24,321 nucleotides of DNA, from positions 1-24,321 of the forward strand of contig CAYTXQ010000005.1 of the NCBI GenBank assembly GCA_964441535.1, in the 5' to 3' direction. The stretch comes from CAYNLX01 sp964441535 (GTDB taxonomy: Bacteria > Bacillota_I > Bacilli_A > RF39 > UBA660). The notes below the pieces were generated by a model that saw only the letters and a program-made list of their open reading frames with translations, did no database searches and was not told the origin of the DNA. The position numbers and the translations under genes were made by a program. Shown piece after piece: positions 1 through 6,759 of the stretch (within the stretch, counting starts at the first letter, position 1; each line of letters starts with the position of its first letter).

Positions 1-75
1 ATACTATCATTCAAAGCACAAAAGCCAATTGGCAAAACTGACATATACAACGTGTTAGTAAACGTATTTTATTAA
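1..75 (+). CDS. 3' end of an unidentified gene (partial)
   Basis: Frame 1 is open from the window edge to a TAA at 73-75 and gives 24 residues ending in DIYNVLVNVFY. The other two forward frames close earlier. The stop lies 19 bases before the next start codon, which fits a real gene end, but so short a piece cannot be assigned to a family. It could be chance open frame. Confidence 0.4.
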   Translation: MLSFKAQKPIGKTDIYNVLVNVFY

Positions 76-94
76 TAACTTAAAACAAAACGAC

Positions 95-301
95 ATGATG
101 AACTTAAAAGTAGTTTTTAGCATTGATGCAACTGGTTCAGATAAAGATATTACTGAGCTAATAATTATACCAAATGATGTATGTGTATATTGCTTACATG
201 ATAAGGATAATAGGTTTCATAACGAAATAAAGAAAGCCCTCGAATATAAAGGATATGATTTGAGATATTTCTTTCAACTTATGAAAGCGTATGTTCTTTA
301 A
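95..301 (+). CDS. small hypothetical protein, 68 aa
   Basis: I do not recognise this protein. It starts with two consecutive methionine codons (95 and 98) after an A-rich leader and ends with TAA. The first third alternates hydrophobic and polar residues (MNLKVVFSID), as in a beta strand, and the rest (about residues 38-68) looks helical and charged, with two cysteines at 30 and 33 (CVYC). No signal peptide or membrane segment is evident. It belongs to a group of four small unknown genes at 1-1543 whose base composition and spacers differ from the phage genes downstream, so its origin (phage accessory gene or foreign cassette) is open. Confidence 0.6.
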   Translation: MMNLKVVFSIDATGSDKDITELIIIPNDVCVYCLHDKDNRFHNEIKKALEYKGYDLRYFFQLMKAYVL

Positions 302-369
302 TATGTTTACTAATAACTTGTGTAAATACAGTGCCGACAAAATAGTAATAACTTTAAATTGAAATAAAA

Positions 370-576
370 ATGAAAACAAATTGTGGAAGCTCTCCTGAAA
401 GCATAACTCAGGCATTGGATTTACACAATGTTACCAACCGTACTTTTTCGGTTGATGAAGTGAAAATCCTTTTAGAAAAACAAAAACAAGCGTGTGCTGA
501 TGAATTTATCCATGCAGAAATGACAATGGAACAAGCAAAACGCAGAGTATTAAATGCACCAACTGTATCTTTTTAG
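370..576 (+). CDS. small hypothetical protein, 68 aa
   Basis: Unrecognised. The ATG follows the A-rich leader TTGAAATAAAA and the gene ends with TAG, a stop rarely used in the rest of the window. The predicted protein is mostly helical and charged in its middle (FSVDEVKILLEKQKQACADEF, residues about 26-46), with cysteines at 5 and 42. No membrane segment or known motif is visible. The segment GTTACCAACC inside the gene (430-439) recurs in inverted orientation just after its stop (580-589). Its codons are visibly less AT-biased than those downstream of 1.6 kb. It may be a host-derived or mobile accessory gene; function unknown. Confidence 0.55.
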   Translation: MKTNCGSSPESITQALDLHNVTNRTFSVDEVKILLEKQKQACADEFIHAEMTMEQAKRRVLNAPTVSF

Positions 577-604
577 TATGGTTGGTAACGGTATGCAGCC
601 TTAT

Positions 605-630
605 TTCAGTGGGGGCTTAATTGCACTGAA
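605..630. repeat. short inverted repeat in GC-rich spacer
   Basis: TTCAGTG (605-611) and CACTGAA (624-630) are exact reverse complements separated by 12 bases, between the stop at 576 and the start at 652. A 7-bp stem could act as a weak terminator or be part of a recombination or mobile-cassette spacer. No T tract follows, so termination is doubtful. Confidence 0.3.
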
Positions 631-651
631 CAACATTAAAAGTACAAATTT

Positions 652-894
652 ATGAATACTGAAAATTTGTCAAACGAAGCTGAAAACCCCGCATTAAATA
701 AGGGTGCTGTTATATGCAGTAATTTTGTTGATGAACTTCAAGATGATTACGGTGCATCAGATTATGATATGATGATGATATTTGGAACAGATGCAAGAAC
801 GCAAGCCGAATATCTTAGAAATAATCCACAGTTTCAAGGAATAGTAGAGCTAATGGAGTGCCATGTTAGAAGTAGGATGAGAGGTCGCTTTTAA
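652..894 (+). CDS. small acidic hypothetical protein, 80 aa
   Basis: Unrecognised. It begins at ATG 652 after the leader AAAAGTACAAATTT and ends with TAA. The sequence is rich in Asn, Asp and Glu in the first 50 residues, has a distinctive methionine run (YDMMMIFG, residues about 39-46), and ends in a basic tail (RSRMRGRF). Cysteines occur at 22 and 70. It has no membrane segment or signal peptide. Like its neighbours it is noticeably richer in G+C than the genes after 1.6 kb. The long spacer that follows (895-997) is the most GC-rich non-coding stretch of the window. Function cannot be inferred. Confidence 0.55.
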   Translation: MNTENLSNEAENPALNKGAVICSNFVDELQDDYGASDYDMMMIFGTDARTQAEYLRNNPQFQGIVELMECHVRSRMRGRF

Positions 895-997
895 TTTATG
901 TGCAGTTTTGTGTTGCGCCTGCGGCAAGGTTGCGTATAGGTGCTGTTATCGGCTGCCTTTTATCAACTGAATTAATAATTTTTAAAATATCAAAACA
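895..997. other. GC-rich intergenic spacer, possible mobile-cassette boundary
   Basis: By hand count 38 of 103 bases are G or C, and nearly all of these are in the first 75 bases (about 48%). In contrast, 5401-5520 has 16 of 120. It contains clustered short inverted words (GCAAGGTTGC; GCC-TGC-GGC) but no clear long stem and no integron attC core (GTTRRRY / RYYYAAC) that I can find. The last 25 bases revert to the A/T-rich leader of the next gene. Its style resembles the spacers between small accessory genes in Bacteroidota chromosomes; that comparison is from memory. Confidence 0.35.
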
Positions 998-1543
998 ATG
1001 GAAACATTAAACGAAGTATTCACAGAAAAACAAGTTGACGAAGTATCTGATAAAATACTAAAATCAACGATTGAAAAGATTAAATCTGAATTGTCAGATA
1101 AATTTTACAATGAAATGAGTAGTTTTATTTATGAACATTACAGTAATGCTTCTGATACTATTTACGAAAATATAGTAAAAGAAATAACGGAAGAATTTGT
1201 AACCGAACCGAAAAATTACAAGTTTTTAAAGCTAAGGAAAAAATTATTTAACGAAAACAAGGATTTGCTTATAGGTATATTAACCGATGAAGCAATTGAA
1301 AAAACTATTGAAGCTGTAATTTGGCAACATACAGATAAAGACTATCATTTTAATTGGAAGTGGACTGATGCAATTGTTAGAATTATTGGAGAAAACTGGC
1401 ATAAATTCAAAGACGATGAAAGAGTAAACAACGAATTACTCCACCAAATTGAACAGTTAAAATCACAAATAAATCATTTGCAAGAAAAGCTTAATGATTA
1501 TGATTTTTGGGCAAAAATATGGATAAAACCAGGGGTAGATTAG
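998..1543 (+). CDS. hypothetical helical protein with C-terminal coiled coil, 181 aa
   Basis: Unrecognised. The protein is highly charged and predicted to be almost entirely helical. Residues 1-60 alternate Glu/Lys with aliphatic residues, and residues about 146-166 (LLHQIEQLKSQINHLQEKL) form a clear heptad coiled coil, suggesting oligomerisation. A Trp-rich patch lies in between (WQHTDKDYHFNWKW, about residues 109-122). There is no membrane segment. The ATG follows the A-rich leader AAATATCAAAACA, and the gene ends in TAG. It is the last gene of the compositionally distinct 5' part; its composition is intermediate. It could be a phage accessory protein or belong to the flanking foreign DNA. 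Confidence 0.65.
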   Translation: METLNEVFTEKQVDEVSDKILKSTIEKIKSELSDKFYNEMSSFIYEHYSNASDTIYENIVKEITEEFVTEPKNYKFLKLRKKLFNENKDLLIGILTDEAIEKTIEAVIWQHTDKDYHFNWKWTDAIVRIIGENWHKFKDDERVNNELLHQIEQLKSQINHLQEKLNDYDFWAKIWIKPGVD

Positions 1544-1563
1544 AAAACAAATAATATAAATCT

Positions 1564-1740
1564 ATGAAAATTGGAACATTGGTTGAAGTAAAAGCAAATA
1601 AATACAATAGAATGAGATTTTATATCGAATCCATTGAAAATTATATTGCTTATTTAGGTGATATAGAAGGTAATCCTTTATATGATTTTTCTGGAACAAG
1701 AATAAAAATACATATTAATAATTTAAAAAAAGTAAAATAA
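1564..1740 (+). CDS. small hypothetical protein, 58 aa
   Basis: An ATG at 1564 opens a 58-residue frame (MKIGTLVEVKANKYN ... NLKKVK) ending in TAA 1738-1740. The pattern of short beta-like stretches (GTLVEV, RFYIESI, YIAYLGDI, RIKIHI) suggests a small all-beta domain such as an SH3-like barrel, but no family is recognised. Its last base is shared with the next start codon (TAATG), so the two are translationally coupled. Codon use is very AT-rich, as in the phage genes downstream, so this is the first gene that clearly belongs to the main rightward train. Confidence 0.6.
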   Translation: MKIGTLVEVKANKYNRMRFYIESIENYIAYLGDIEGNPLYDFSGTRIKIHINNLKKVK

Positions 1741-1820
1741 TGAAAATTTTAATTATTGTACTTATTATGGTAATACTTAAAGAACCTAAATTTTTTTTAA
1801 TATATAAAGATGATGAATAA
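1740..1820 (+). CDS. micropeptide with one membrane segment, 26 aa
   Basis: ATG at 1740 overlaps the preceding TAA (TAATG). The frame ends with TAA 1818-1820, inside the first codons of the glycosylase gene (start 1810). Residues 2-13 are continuously hydrophobic (KILIIVLIMVIL), followed by a polar, acidic tail (YKDDE). Tight coupling on both sides argues that it is translated. It could be a membrane micropeptide, for example a lysis or superinfection accessory, or only a coupling leader for the next gene. The short length limits confidence. Confidence 0.4.
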   Translation: MKILIIVLIMVILKEPKFFLIYKDDE

Positions 1821-2385
1821 AATAATAGATTGCTGTAATTGTGATTTATCATTTACAAGAAAAAATATTGTAAATGGAAAAGGTAGTACTGATGCTTCTA
1901 TTATATTTATAGGTGAAGCTCCTGGATATTATGAAGACAAACAAGGTATTCCATTTGTAGGTAATTCAGGTAAGTTATTAGACTATTATTTAGAACTAGC
2001 TAATTTAACTTTAGATAAAATTTATATTACAAATATAGTAAAATGTAGACCTCCTGAAAATAGGATGCCTACTATTAAAGAAATAAACAAGTGTAAATAT
2101 TATTTTGCAAGAGAATATTTATTTATTAAACCTAGTTTGATAGTATGTTTAGGTGCTGTTGCATCATCTATATTAATTCCTGAATTTACTAAAATATCTG
2201 ATTTTAGAATGAACCCTGTATTAAGCAATAATACTTTGTTATTAGCTACTTATCATCCTAGCTATATATTACAAAATAAATTATTTGATTTGTATTATAA
2301 AGATTTTTATTTTATAGCTAAAGCTTATAGGAAGTTTTGTAATCCTTTTCATTATTGTAGTTTTGATGATATTAAAAATAAATAA
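1810..2385 (+). CDS. uracil-DNA glycosylase, family 4-like (Fe-S)
   Basis: Removes uracil from DNA, leaving an abasic site. The hallmark first motif GEAPGYYEDKQGIPFVGNSG is at residues 35-54, and the second active-site motif HPS at 149-151. Four cysteines at 8, 11, 79 and 95 have the spacing CxxC ... C-x15-C expected for the 4Fe-4S cluster of family 4/5 enzymes; GEAPG rather than GLAPA points to family 4. Length (191 aa) is normal. The start at 1810 overlaps the upstream micropeptide by 11 bases; ATG 1813 is an equally good start. Together with the dUTPase at the far end of the train it would keep uracil out of phage DNA. SPO1-type polymerase-associated UDG domains share this fold; here it is a separate protein. 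Confidence 0.9.
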   Translation: MMNKIIDCCNCDLSFTRKNIVNGKGSTDASIIFIGEAPGYYEDKQGIPFVGNSGKLLDYYLELANLTLDKIYITNIVKCRPPENRMPTIKEINKCKYYFAREYLFIKPSLIVCLGAVASSILIPEFTKISDFRMNPVLSNNTLLLATYHPSYILQNKLFDLYYKDFYFIAKAYRKFCNPFHYCSFDDIKNK

Positions 2386-2440
2386 AAGATGATATTAAAT
2401 ATAAATGGAATACAACTACTAAATTAATAAACAAATAATT

Positions 2441-3136
2441 ATGAGAACAGAAATTAGTTTTGACTTTACTTCTATTAAAAATAAAATTAATAGATTTATT
2501 ACATATATAAAAAATTGTAACCCTTTTGAAATATATATTTTAATTATTATTCATCTTATATTAATATTTAGTATAGCTAGTTTTAATGTAAGTAAAAAGA
2601 ATAATAAAAATATATTAAAGTTACAAAAAGAAATAGTTAGACTAGAATGTATGCAAGATTCACTTCTTGCTATAATTAATCCTCTTGATACAGTAGAAGA
2701 ATATGTTTTATTCAATATAATGAAACATGAAGGATTTAGAAGTAAACCTTACAAAGATGTTGCAGGTAATTTAACTATAGGTTATGGTCATTTAATTAAA
2801 GAAGGTGAAAGATTTAAAATTTTATCGGAAGATAGTGCTAAAGATTTATTAAGAAAAGATTTTCAAATAGCTAAATCTGCTGCTATAAGATTATCACCTA
2901 TTTTAAAAGATCCTAATAATATATTTAAATTGTATGCTATTTCTCATTTTATATTTGGAAAAGGTTCTGGTAACTATGCTAATTCTACATTAAGACAGAA
3001 AGTAAATAATAATAAAAATGTTGATAATGAATTTAGAAAGTGGGTTAAGGTTACAATTAATGGTAGAAAGTTAGATAGTAAGCATTTAATGGATATAGCT
3101 GAATGGAGAATTGAATTATACAATAAAGAATTATAA
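2441..3136 (+). CDS. membrane-anchored GH24 lysozyme (endolysin)
   Basis: A T4-type lysozyme that should cleave the MurNAc-GlcNAc bond of peptidoglycan. The catalytic set is visible: Glu97 in HEGFR, Asp106 in YKDVAGN and Thr112 in TIGYGH. The C-terminal part (about 198-228) has the family's W...NGR...L..RR-like ending (WVKVTINGRK; EWRIELY). Ahead of the domain are a basic N-terminus, one strong membrane segment (residues 31-50) and a short coiled coil (about 55-75). The anchor is strongly Ile/Leu-rich rather than the Gly/Ala-rich type of signal-arrest-release endolysins, so permanent anchoring facing the periplasm is likelier. The start ATG follows ACAAATAATT. It sits among replication genes, just before polymerase. 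Confidence 0.88.
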   Translation: MRTEISFDFTSIKNKINRFITYIKNCNPFEIYILIIIHLILIFSIASFNVSKKNNKNILKLQKEIVRLECMQDSLLAIINPLDTVEEYVLFNIMKHEGFRSKPYKDVAGNLTIGYGHLIKEGERFKILSEDSAKDLLRKDFQIAKSAAIRLSPILKDPNNIFKLYAISHFIFGKGSGNYANSTLRQKVNNNKNVDNEFRKWVKVTINGRKLDSKHLMDIAEWRIELYNKEL

Positions 3137-3188
3137 TTATTTTAAACTTATTAGTTAACAATTATTATTAATATAATCTTAATAAAAA

Positions 3189-3470
3189 ATGGAAAAAGGA
3201 TCTGAATTTAAACAACCATCATCTCAGTTTGAAGAAATTTTAAATAGTTTTAATAGTAGATTAAATACTTTAACAACTAATATAATTGCGATAGATTCTA
3301 AATTAAATCTTTTTACGAATATGAATAACAATTTTGATGAAGAACTTTATAAAAAAGAACCAACAGGTATTGGTGTAGTAAATCAACTTTGGATAAATTT
3401 AGATATATTACAAAAATGTAATAGTTTACTTGAAAAACAAATAGTCGCTTTAACTGGTCTTGTAGGTTAA
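3189..3470 (+). CDS. hypothetical coiled-coil protein, 93 aa
   Basis: Unrecognised. ATG follows an A-rich leader (AATAAAAA). The protein is polar at the N-terminus and has two amphipathic helical stretches (residues about 17-45, FEEILNSFNSRLNTLTTNI, and about 68-92, LWINLDILQKCNSLLEKQI) joined by a Gly/Pro linker (EPTGIGVV). This is the shape of a helical hairpin or small oligomerisation domain. It has no signal peptide, and a single cysteine. It lies between the lysozyme and polymerase genes and could belong with either. Function unknown. Confidence 0.6.
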   Translation: MEKGSEFKQPSSQFEEILNSFNSRLNTLTTNIIAIDSKLNLFTNMNNNFDEELYKKEPTGIGVVNQLWINLDILQKCNSLLEKQIVALTGLVG

Positions 3471-3488
3471 TTATACAAATAAAAAATA

Positions 3489-3549
3489 ATGTGAAATTTG
3501 TGGTAAATTAATTGAAATTACTGTTAATAATATTTGTTATTCGTTATAA
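3489..3549 (+). pseudogene. start-damaged zinc-ribbon-like small gene
   Basis: From 3490 a frame reads CEICGKLIEITVNNICYSL and stops with TAA at 3547-3549, one base before the polymerase ATG, which is the spacing seen at real gene junctions here. CxxC followed by GK is typical of zinc ribbons. However, the only ATG (3489-3491) is followed directly by TGA, and it is one base out of frame. Insertion of a single TG dinucleotide would give ATG TGT GAA ATT TGT. It may be a slippage-inactivated gene, a sequencing or assembly error, or coincidence. Confidence 0.3.
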
Positions 3550-3550
3550 T

Positions 3551-5569
3551 ATGGCAGCTTATGTATATGATATTGAAACGTATCCTAATCTATTTATGGT
3601 TATTTTTATCAATCTTGATAGTAAGTATAATAACTATATTAACGATTATATTAATTCTGATATTAGGGGAGATTTATCGTCTAAAATTGATGCTTTACAT
3701 AAAATAGATTATAAAGTATTTATAATACATAATAATTTAAATGAATTAAATGTATTAGCTAATTTTATTGAAAATAACTTTTTTATTGGTTATAATAATC
3801 ATAATTACGATGATAAATTGTTACGATTTATTTATAATTATAGATTAATGTTAAATAATTATTCTATAGAAGATATAAATAAAGCTATATATAATTTGTC
3901 TAATAAAATTATTACTGAATATACTTATTATAGTACTGACCCAATACTTCAAAACGTATCTAAATTTGGTATATTTTATAGTGTTGATCTAATGAGAACT
4001 CATTATTTAGATAGTAAAAAAATAAGTCTTAAAAATGTAGCTATTAAATTAGATTGGTATAGAATACAAGATTTACCAATTAGACCACATCAAGAGATAG
4101 AACTTTATGAATTACAAGATATTAAAGATTATTGTATTAATGATGTATTAATAACTCGTGCATTGTGGTATGCTAAAATATCTGATATTAAACTAAGACA
4201 AAATATTAAAGAAAAGTATGATTTAGATGTATTATCTAATTCTAGAAGTACTATAGCTGATAAAATATTATATAAATTGTATAGTGAAGATGCTGGATAT
4301 GTTGATAAAAAAATATTTACTTCTAGATATTTAATAAAATTTGAAGAATTAATTGATTCTAGTATTAGTTTTACTAATGGGACATTAAGAGAGTTTTTAG
4401 ATAGTATTAAATATAAAGTGTTTAATATATCTGATAATTTTGATCAAGAAATAAGTATAAATAAAACAAATTATCAATTAGGTGTTGGTGGACTTCATAG
4501 TATAGATATTCCAGGTATATTTGAAAAATCTAATAAATTTAAATATATCGACTGTGATGTTACTAGTTACTATCCTCAAATTATTATTAATTTAAATATT
4601 TGTCCTGCTCATTTAAATAGTAATATTTTTGTACCTATTATTAAATATATATTAGATAATAGAGTAAAAGCTAAAATCTTATCTAAAGATTTAACATTAG
4701 ATATTAAAGAAAGAGAATCTTATGAATTAGAGCAGTTTGTATTTAAAATTGTTATAAATTCTATTTTTGGTAAATTAGGTAAGGATGGTTTATGGTTATG
4801 TGATTTAGCAGCAATGTATAAAGTAACTTTAAATGGACAATTATATTTATTAAAACTAGCAGAAGATTTAGAAAATATTGGTGTAAATATAATTAGTGCT
4901 AATACTGATGGATTACTATCTAAAGTACCAATTGAATTGGAGAAACAATATTATGAAATATGTAATAATTGGCAAAAACAATTTTCATTTAATTTAGAAT
5001 TTACAGAATATAAGAAATATTTAAGAAGAAATGTTAATAGTTATATGGCTATATGTATTAATGGCAATATAAAACTAAAAGGTGATTTTGTATATGATCT
5101 TAAAAATGATCCTGATCATTTAATAAAAGGTTTTGATGCAAAAATAATACCTTTAGCATTAGTTAAATATTTTAATGAAAATATTCCAGTAGATAAAACT
5201 ATTAAAGATCATAAAGATATTTATATGTTTTGTAAATCTCAAAAGGTAGGAGATCAATTTTCTACAAAGTTTTATTATGTAGATAAAGAAACTAGATTAG
5301 TTTGTAGTAAAAAATTACAAAAAACAAATAGATATTTTGTATCTAAAAGTGGAGGTTCTATATTAAAAGAAGATGGAAAAGGAAGAAAAATAAATATATT
5401 AAAAAATACAAATGTTTCATTATTAAATAATTTTTATAATGTTGAAAATTTCTTTGATTATAATATAGATTATATGTATTATGTAAGAGAAGTTAATAAA
5501 ATTATAAATGAAATAAAAGGTATAAGTGTTAAAACATTAGGTAAAACAGGTTTAACTTTATTTGATTAA
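3551..5569 (+). CDS. family B DNA polymerase with 3'-5' exonuclease, 672 aa
   Basis: Replicative DNA polymerase. Taking ATG 3551 as start puts exonuclease motif I (YDIE, Asp7/Glu9) right at the N-terminus. Exo II is around residues 82-87 (NNHNYD), and Exo III is YCIND (Tyr194, Asp198). Polymerase motif A is DVTSYYPQ from Asp336, motif B is K-IVI-NSIFGKLG (Lys399 to about 410), and motif C is ANTDG (Asn451-Thr-Asp453-Gly). A GVGGLHS segment (about 311-317) matches the YxGG-type linker between the domains. The protein is short for a cellular family B enzyme and nearer phage types, with no obvious terminal-protein region to prove protein priming. Motif C has Asn where most members have Asp (DTDS). 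A TTG at 3512 would add 13 hydrophobic residues but overlaps other sequence and is unlikely. Confidence 0.93.
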   Translation: MAAYVYDIETYPNLFMVIFINLDSKYNNYINDYINSDIRGDLSSKIDALHKIDYKVFIIHNNLNELNVLANFIENNFFIGYNNHNYDDKLLRFIYNYRLMLNNYSIEDINKAIYNLSNKIITEYTYYSTDPILQNVSKFGIFYSVDLMRTHYLDSKKISLKNVAIKLDWYRIQDLPIRPHQEIELYELQDIKDYCINDVLITRALWYAKISDIKLRQNIKEKYDLDVLSNSRSTIADKILYKLYSEDAGYVDKKIFTSRYLIKFEELIDSSISFTNGTLREFLDSIKYKVFNISDNFDQEISINKTNYQLGVGGLHSIDIPGIFEKSNKFKYIDCDVTSYYPQIIINLNICPAHLNSNIFVPIIKYILDNRVKAKILSKDLTLDIKERESYELEQFVFKIVINSIFGKLGKDGLWLCDLAAMYKVTLNGQLYLLKLAEDLENIGVNIISANTDGLLSKVPIELEKQYYEICNNWQKQFSFNLEFTEYKKYLRRNVNSYMAICINGNIKLKGDFVYDLKNDPDHLIKGFDAKIIPLALVKYFNENIPVDKTIKDHKDIYMFCKSQKVGDQFSTKFYYVDKETRLVCSKKLQKTNRYFVSKSGGSILKEDGKGRKINILKNTNVSLLNNFYNVENFFDYNIDYMYYVREVNKIINEIKGISVKTLGKTGLTLFD

Positions 5570-5572
5570 ATT

Positions 5573-5836
5573 ATGAAAAGTATTAAAATAGAAAATTTAC
5601 AAGGTAGAATTTATACTAAGTCTGGTATTATGAGTAATTCTACATTTAATTGCTTTATTGATGATATTAGATGTAAAGACTGTATATTTAAACTTAAAAA
5701 TGGTAATTGTGGCGGTGGGGATAATGATTTAGATTTTAATGCAATTAAAAATACAAAATTTAGATTAAAAGAACTAACTATTACAAATTTAAAAAGATTT
5801 CTAATAATTAATAAACCATCACAATATGAAAAATAA
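5573..5836 (+). CDS. small protein with four clustered cysteines, 87 aa
   Basis: Not recognised. Cysteines at 27, 34, 37 and 46 (C-x6-C-x2-C-x8-C), with CKDC and GNCGGG at the last three, could bind one zinc ion or an Fe-S cluster. The flanking halves are basic. The C-terminus (ITNLKRFLIINKPSQYEK) overlaps the next gene by 11 bases. The ATG lies 3 bases after the polymerase stop, so it is probably translated with the polymerase. A nucleic-acid-binding accessory role is possible but rests on location and charge only. Confidence 0.6.
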   Translation: MKSIKIENLQGRIYTKSGIMSNSTFNCFIDDIRCKDCIFKLKNGNCGGGDNDLDFNAIKNTKFRLKELTITNLKRFLIINKPSQYEK

Positions 5837-6512
5837 TTTATCTTCAATAATTATTATTCTATTAATAATATTAGTAGGATATTTATTTATATTACAACAA
5901 TGTAGTAAAGATGATAACGGTCAATTGATAAGTAATGTAGAAAGTTTAAGAGATTCTATTACTGTCATAACATCTAATCCTATAATAATTAATAGTGATA
6001 AACAACTATTAAAATATGTAAAAGATGATTCTATATATAAAAAAAGAATTGAAAAACTATTAGCTAGTCTTAAAGCTGAAAATAAAGAAATGAGAAGTTT
6101 GCTAATGTATAATACTAATACTGTTTTAAAACTTGCTGATAAAGACACTAATGAAATAATGTACACAAGTCTTAATTATTATTTTACCGATACTATATTT
6201 CCAACTTATAGAAAATATATTACTAATCAATTTGAAGATTGGATAAAAGGTAATATTACTGTAGGTTATGATACTTTTAGTTTAGATTTAACTGTTAAAA
6301 ATGCTTATAGTATTACAACTGGTTATAAAGGATTTAAAGAATATGTTGATATAGAAAGTTTAAATCCTTATACTAAAACAGAAGATGTTAGATATTATAT
6401 GCGTAGAGCTTCCAGATTAGGTATTGGTTTAGGATTTGGTTTATATTATGACCCTTTTAGGTCACGTGGTGGTTTTGCTTTTAATTTAGGTTTCATATAT
6501 AAAATAAAATAA
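5826..6512 (+). CDS. membrane-anchored protein, possible spanin-like lysis factor, 228 aa
   Basis: One N-terminal membrane segment (about residues 7-25, SIIIILLIILVGYLFIL) is followed by a helical coiled-coil-like stretch (about 65-100) and a beta-rich half. The last 35 residues are glycine-alternating (RLGIGLGFGLYYDP ... GGFAFNLGFIY), resembling strands of an outer-membrane beta hairpin. Inner-membrane anchor, periplasmic coil and outer-membrane-like end together suggest a protein that spans the envelope, as unimolecular spanins do. Similar short anchored proteins are common in Bacteroidota phages. No lipobox is apparent at Cys26. It lies two genes after the lysozyme. The spanin role is inference; the membrane topology is fairly clear. 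Confidence 0.65.
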   Translation: MKNNLSSIIIILLIILVGYLFILQQCSKDDNGQLISNVESLRDSITVITSNPIIINSDKQLLKYVKDDSIYKKRIEKLLASLKAENKEMRSLLMYNTNTVLKLADKDTNEIMYTSLNYYFTDTIFPTYRKYITNQFEDWIKGNITVGYDTFSLDLTVKNAYSITTGYKGFKEYVDIESLNPYTKTEDVRYYMRRASRLGIGLGFGLYYDPFRSRGGFAFNLGFIYKIK

Positions 6513-6514
6513 CT

Positions 6515-6736
6515 ATGCATGATAAACCTGTAGAAAATAGAAAAATTGTTACCGTTAAAACATGGACTGTCCAATTAACTGAATATGATGATGATTCAAG
6601 TACACTTCATAGAACTAATGATGGTTTTAGTGTATTTGAACTTATAGGTCTTACTTCTTTGTTACAATTTGAATTAATACAACAATTTAAAGGTTATATT
6701 GAACCTACTATTATAAAAAGAGATGTTATTATTTAA
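6515..6736 (+). CDS. small hypothetical protein, 73 aa
   Basis: Unrecognised. It starts 3 bases after the preceding stop. It is probably alpha/beta: a beta-like first part (RKIVTVKTWTVQLTEYD, about residues 9-25), then a helix (about 43-60, VFELIGLTSLLQFELIQQF) and a strand-like end (TIIKRDVII). There are no cysteines and no membrane segment. It lies between two membrane-protein genes but nothing ties it to the membrane. Function unknown. Confidence 0.55.
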   Translation: MHDKPVENRKIVTVKTWTVQLTEYDDDSSTLHRTNDGFSVFELIGLTSLLQFELIQQFKGYIEPTIIKRDVII

Positions 6737-6759
6737 TTATAAATTTTAAATAAAATACT

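Noticed and set aside
895..997. Integron attC-like site
   Set aside because: The spacer is GC-rich with short inverted words, but I found no paired RYYYAAC and GTTRRRY core sites with the right symmetry.
2441..3136. Signal-arrest-release endolysin
   Set aside because: The anchor is strongly Ile/Leu-rich and follows a 30-residue basic head; it lacks the weak Gly/Ala-rich segment needed for release from the membrane.
3512..3550. Upstream TTG start of the polymerase
   Set aside because: It would add 13 hydrophobic residues before the exonuclease motif; the ATG at 3551 is adjacent to the preceding stop and places the DIE motif at the usual distance.
5611..5847. Leftward open frame of 78 codons
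   Set aside because: It is antisense to the cysteine-cluster gene, is composed of codons complementary to AT-rich sense codons, and has no leader or neighbour on that strand.
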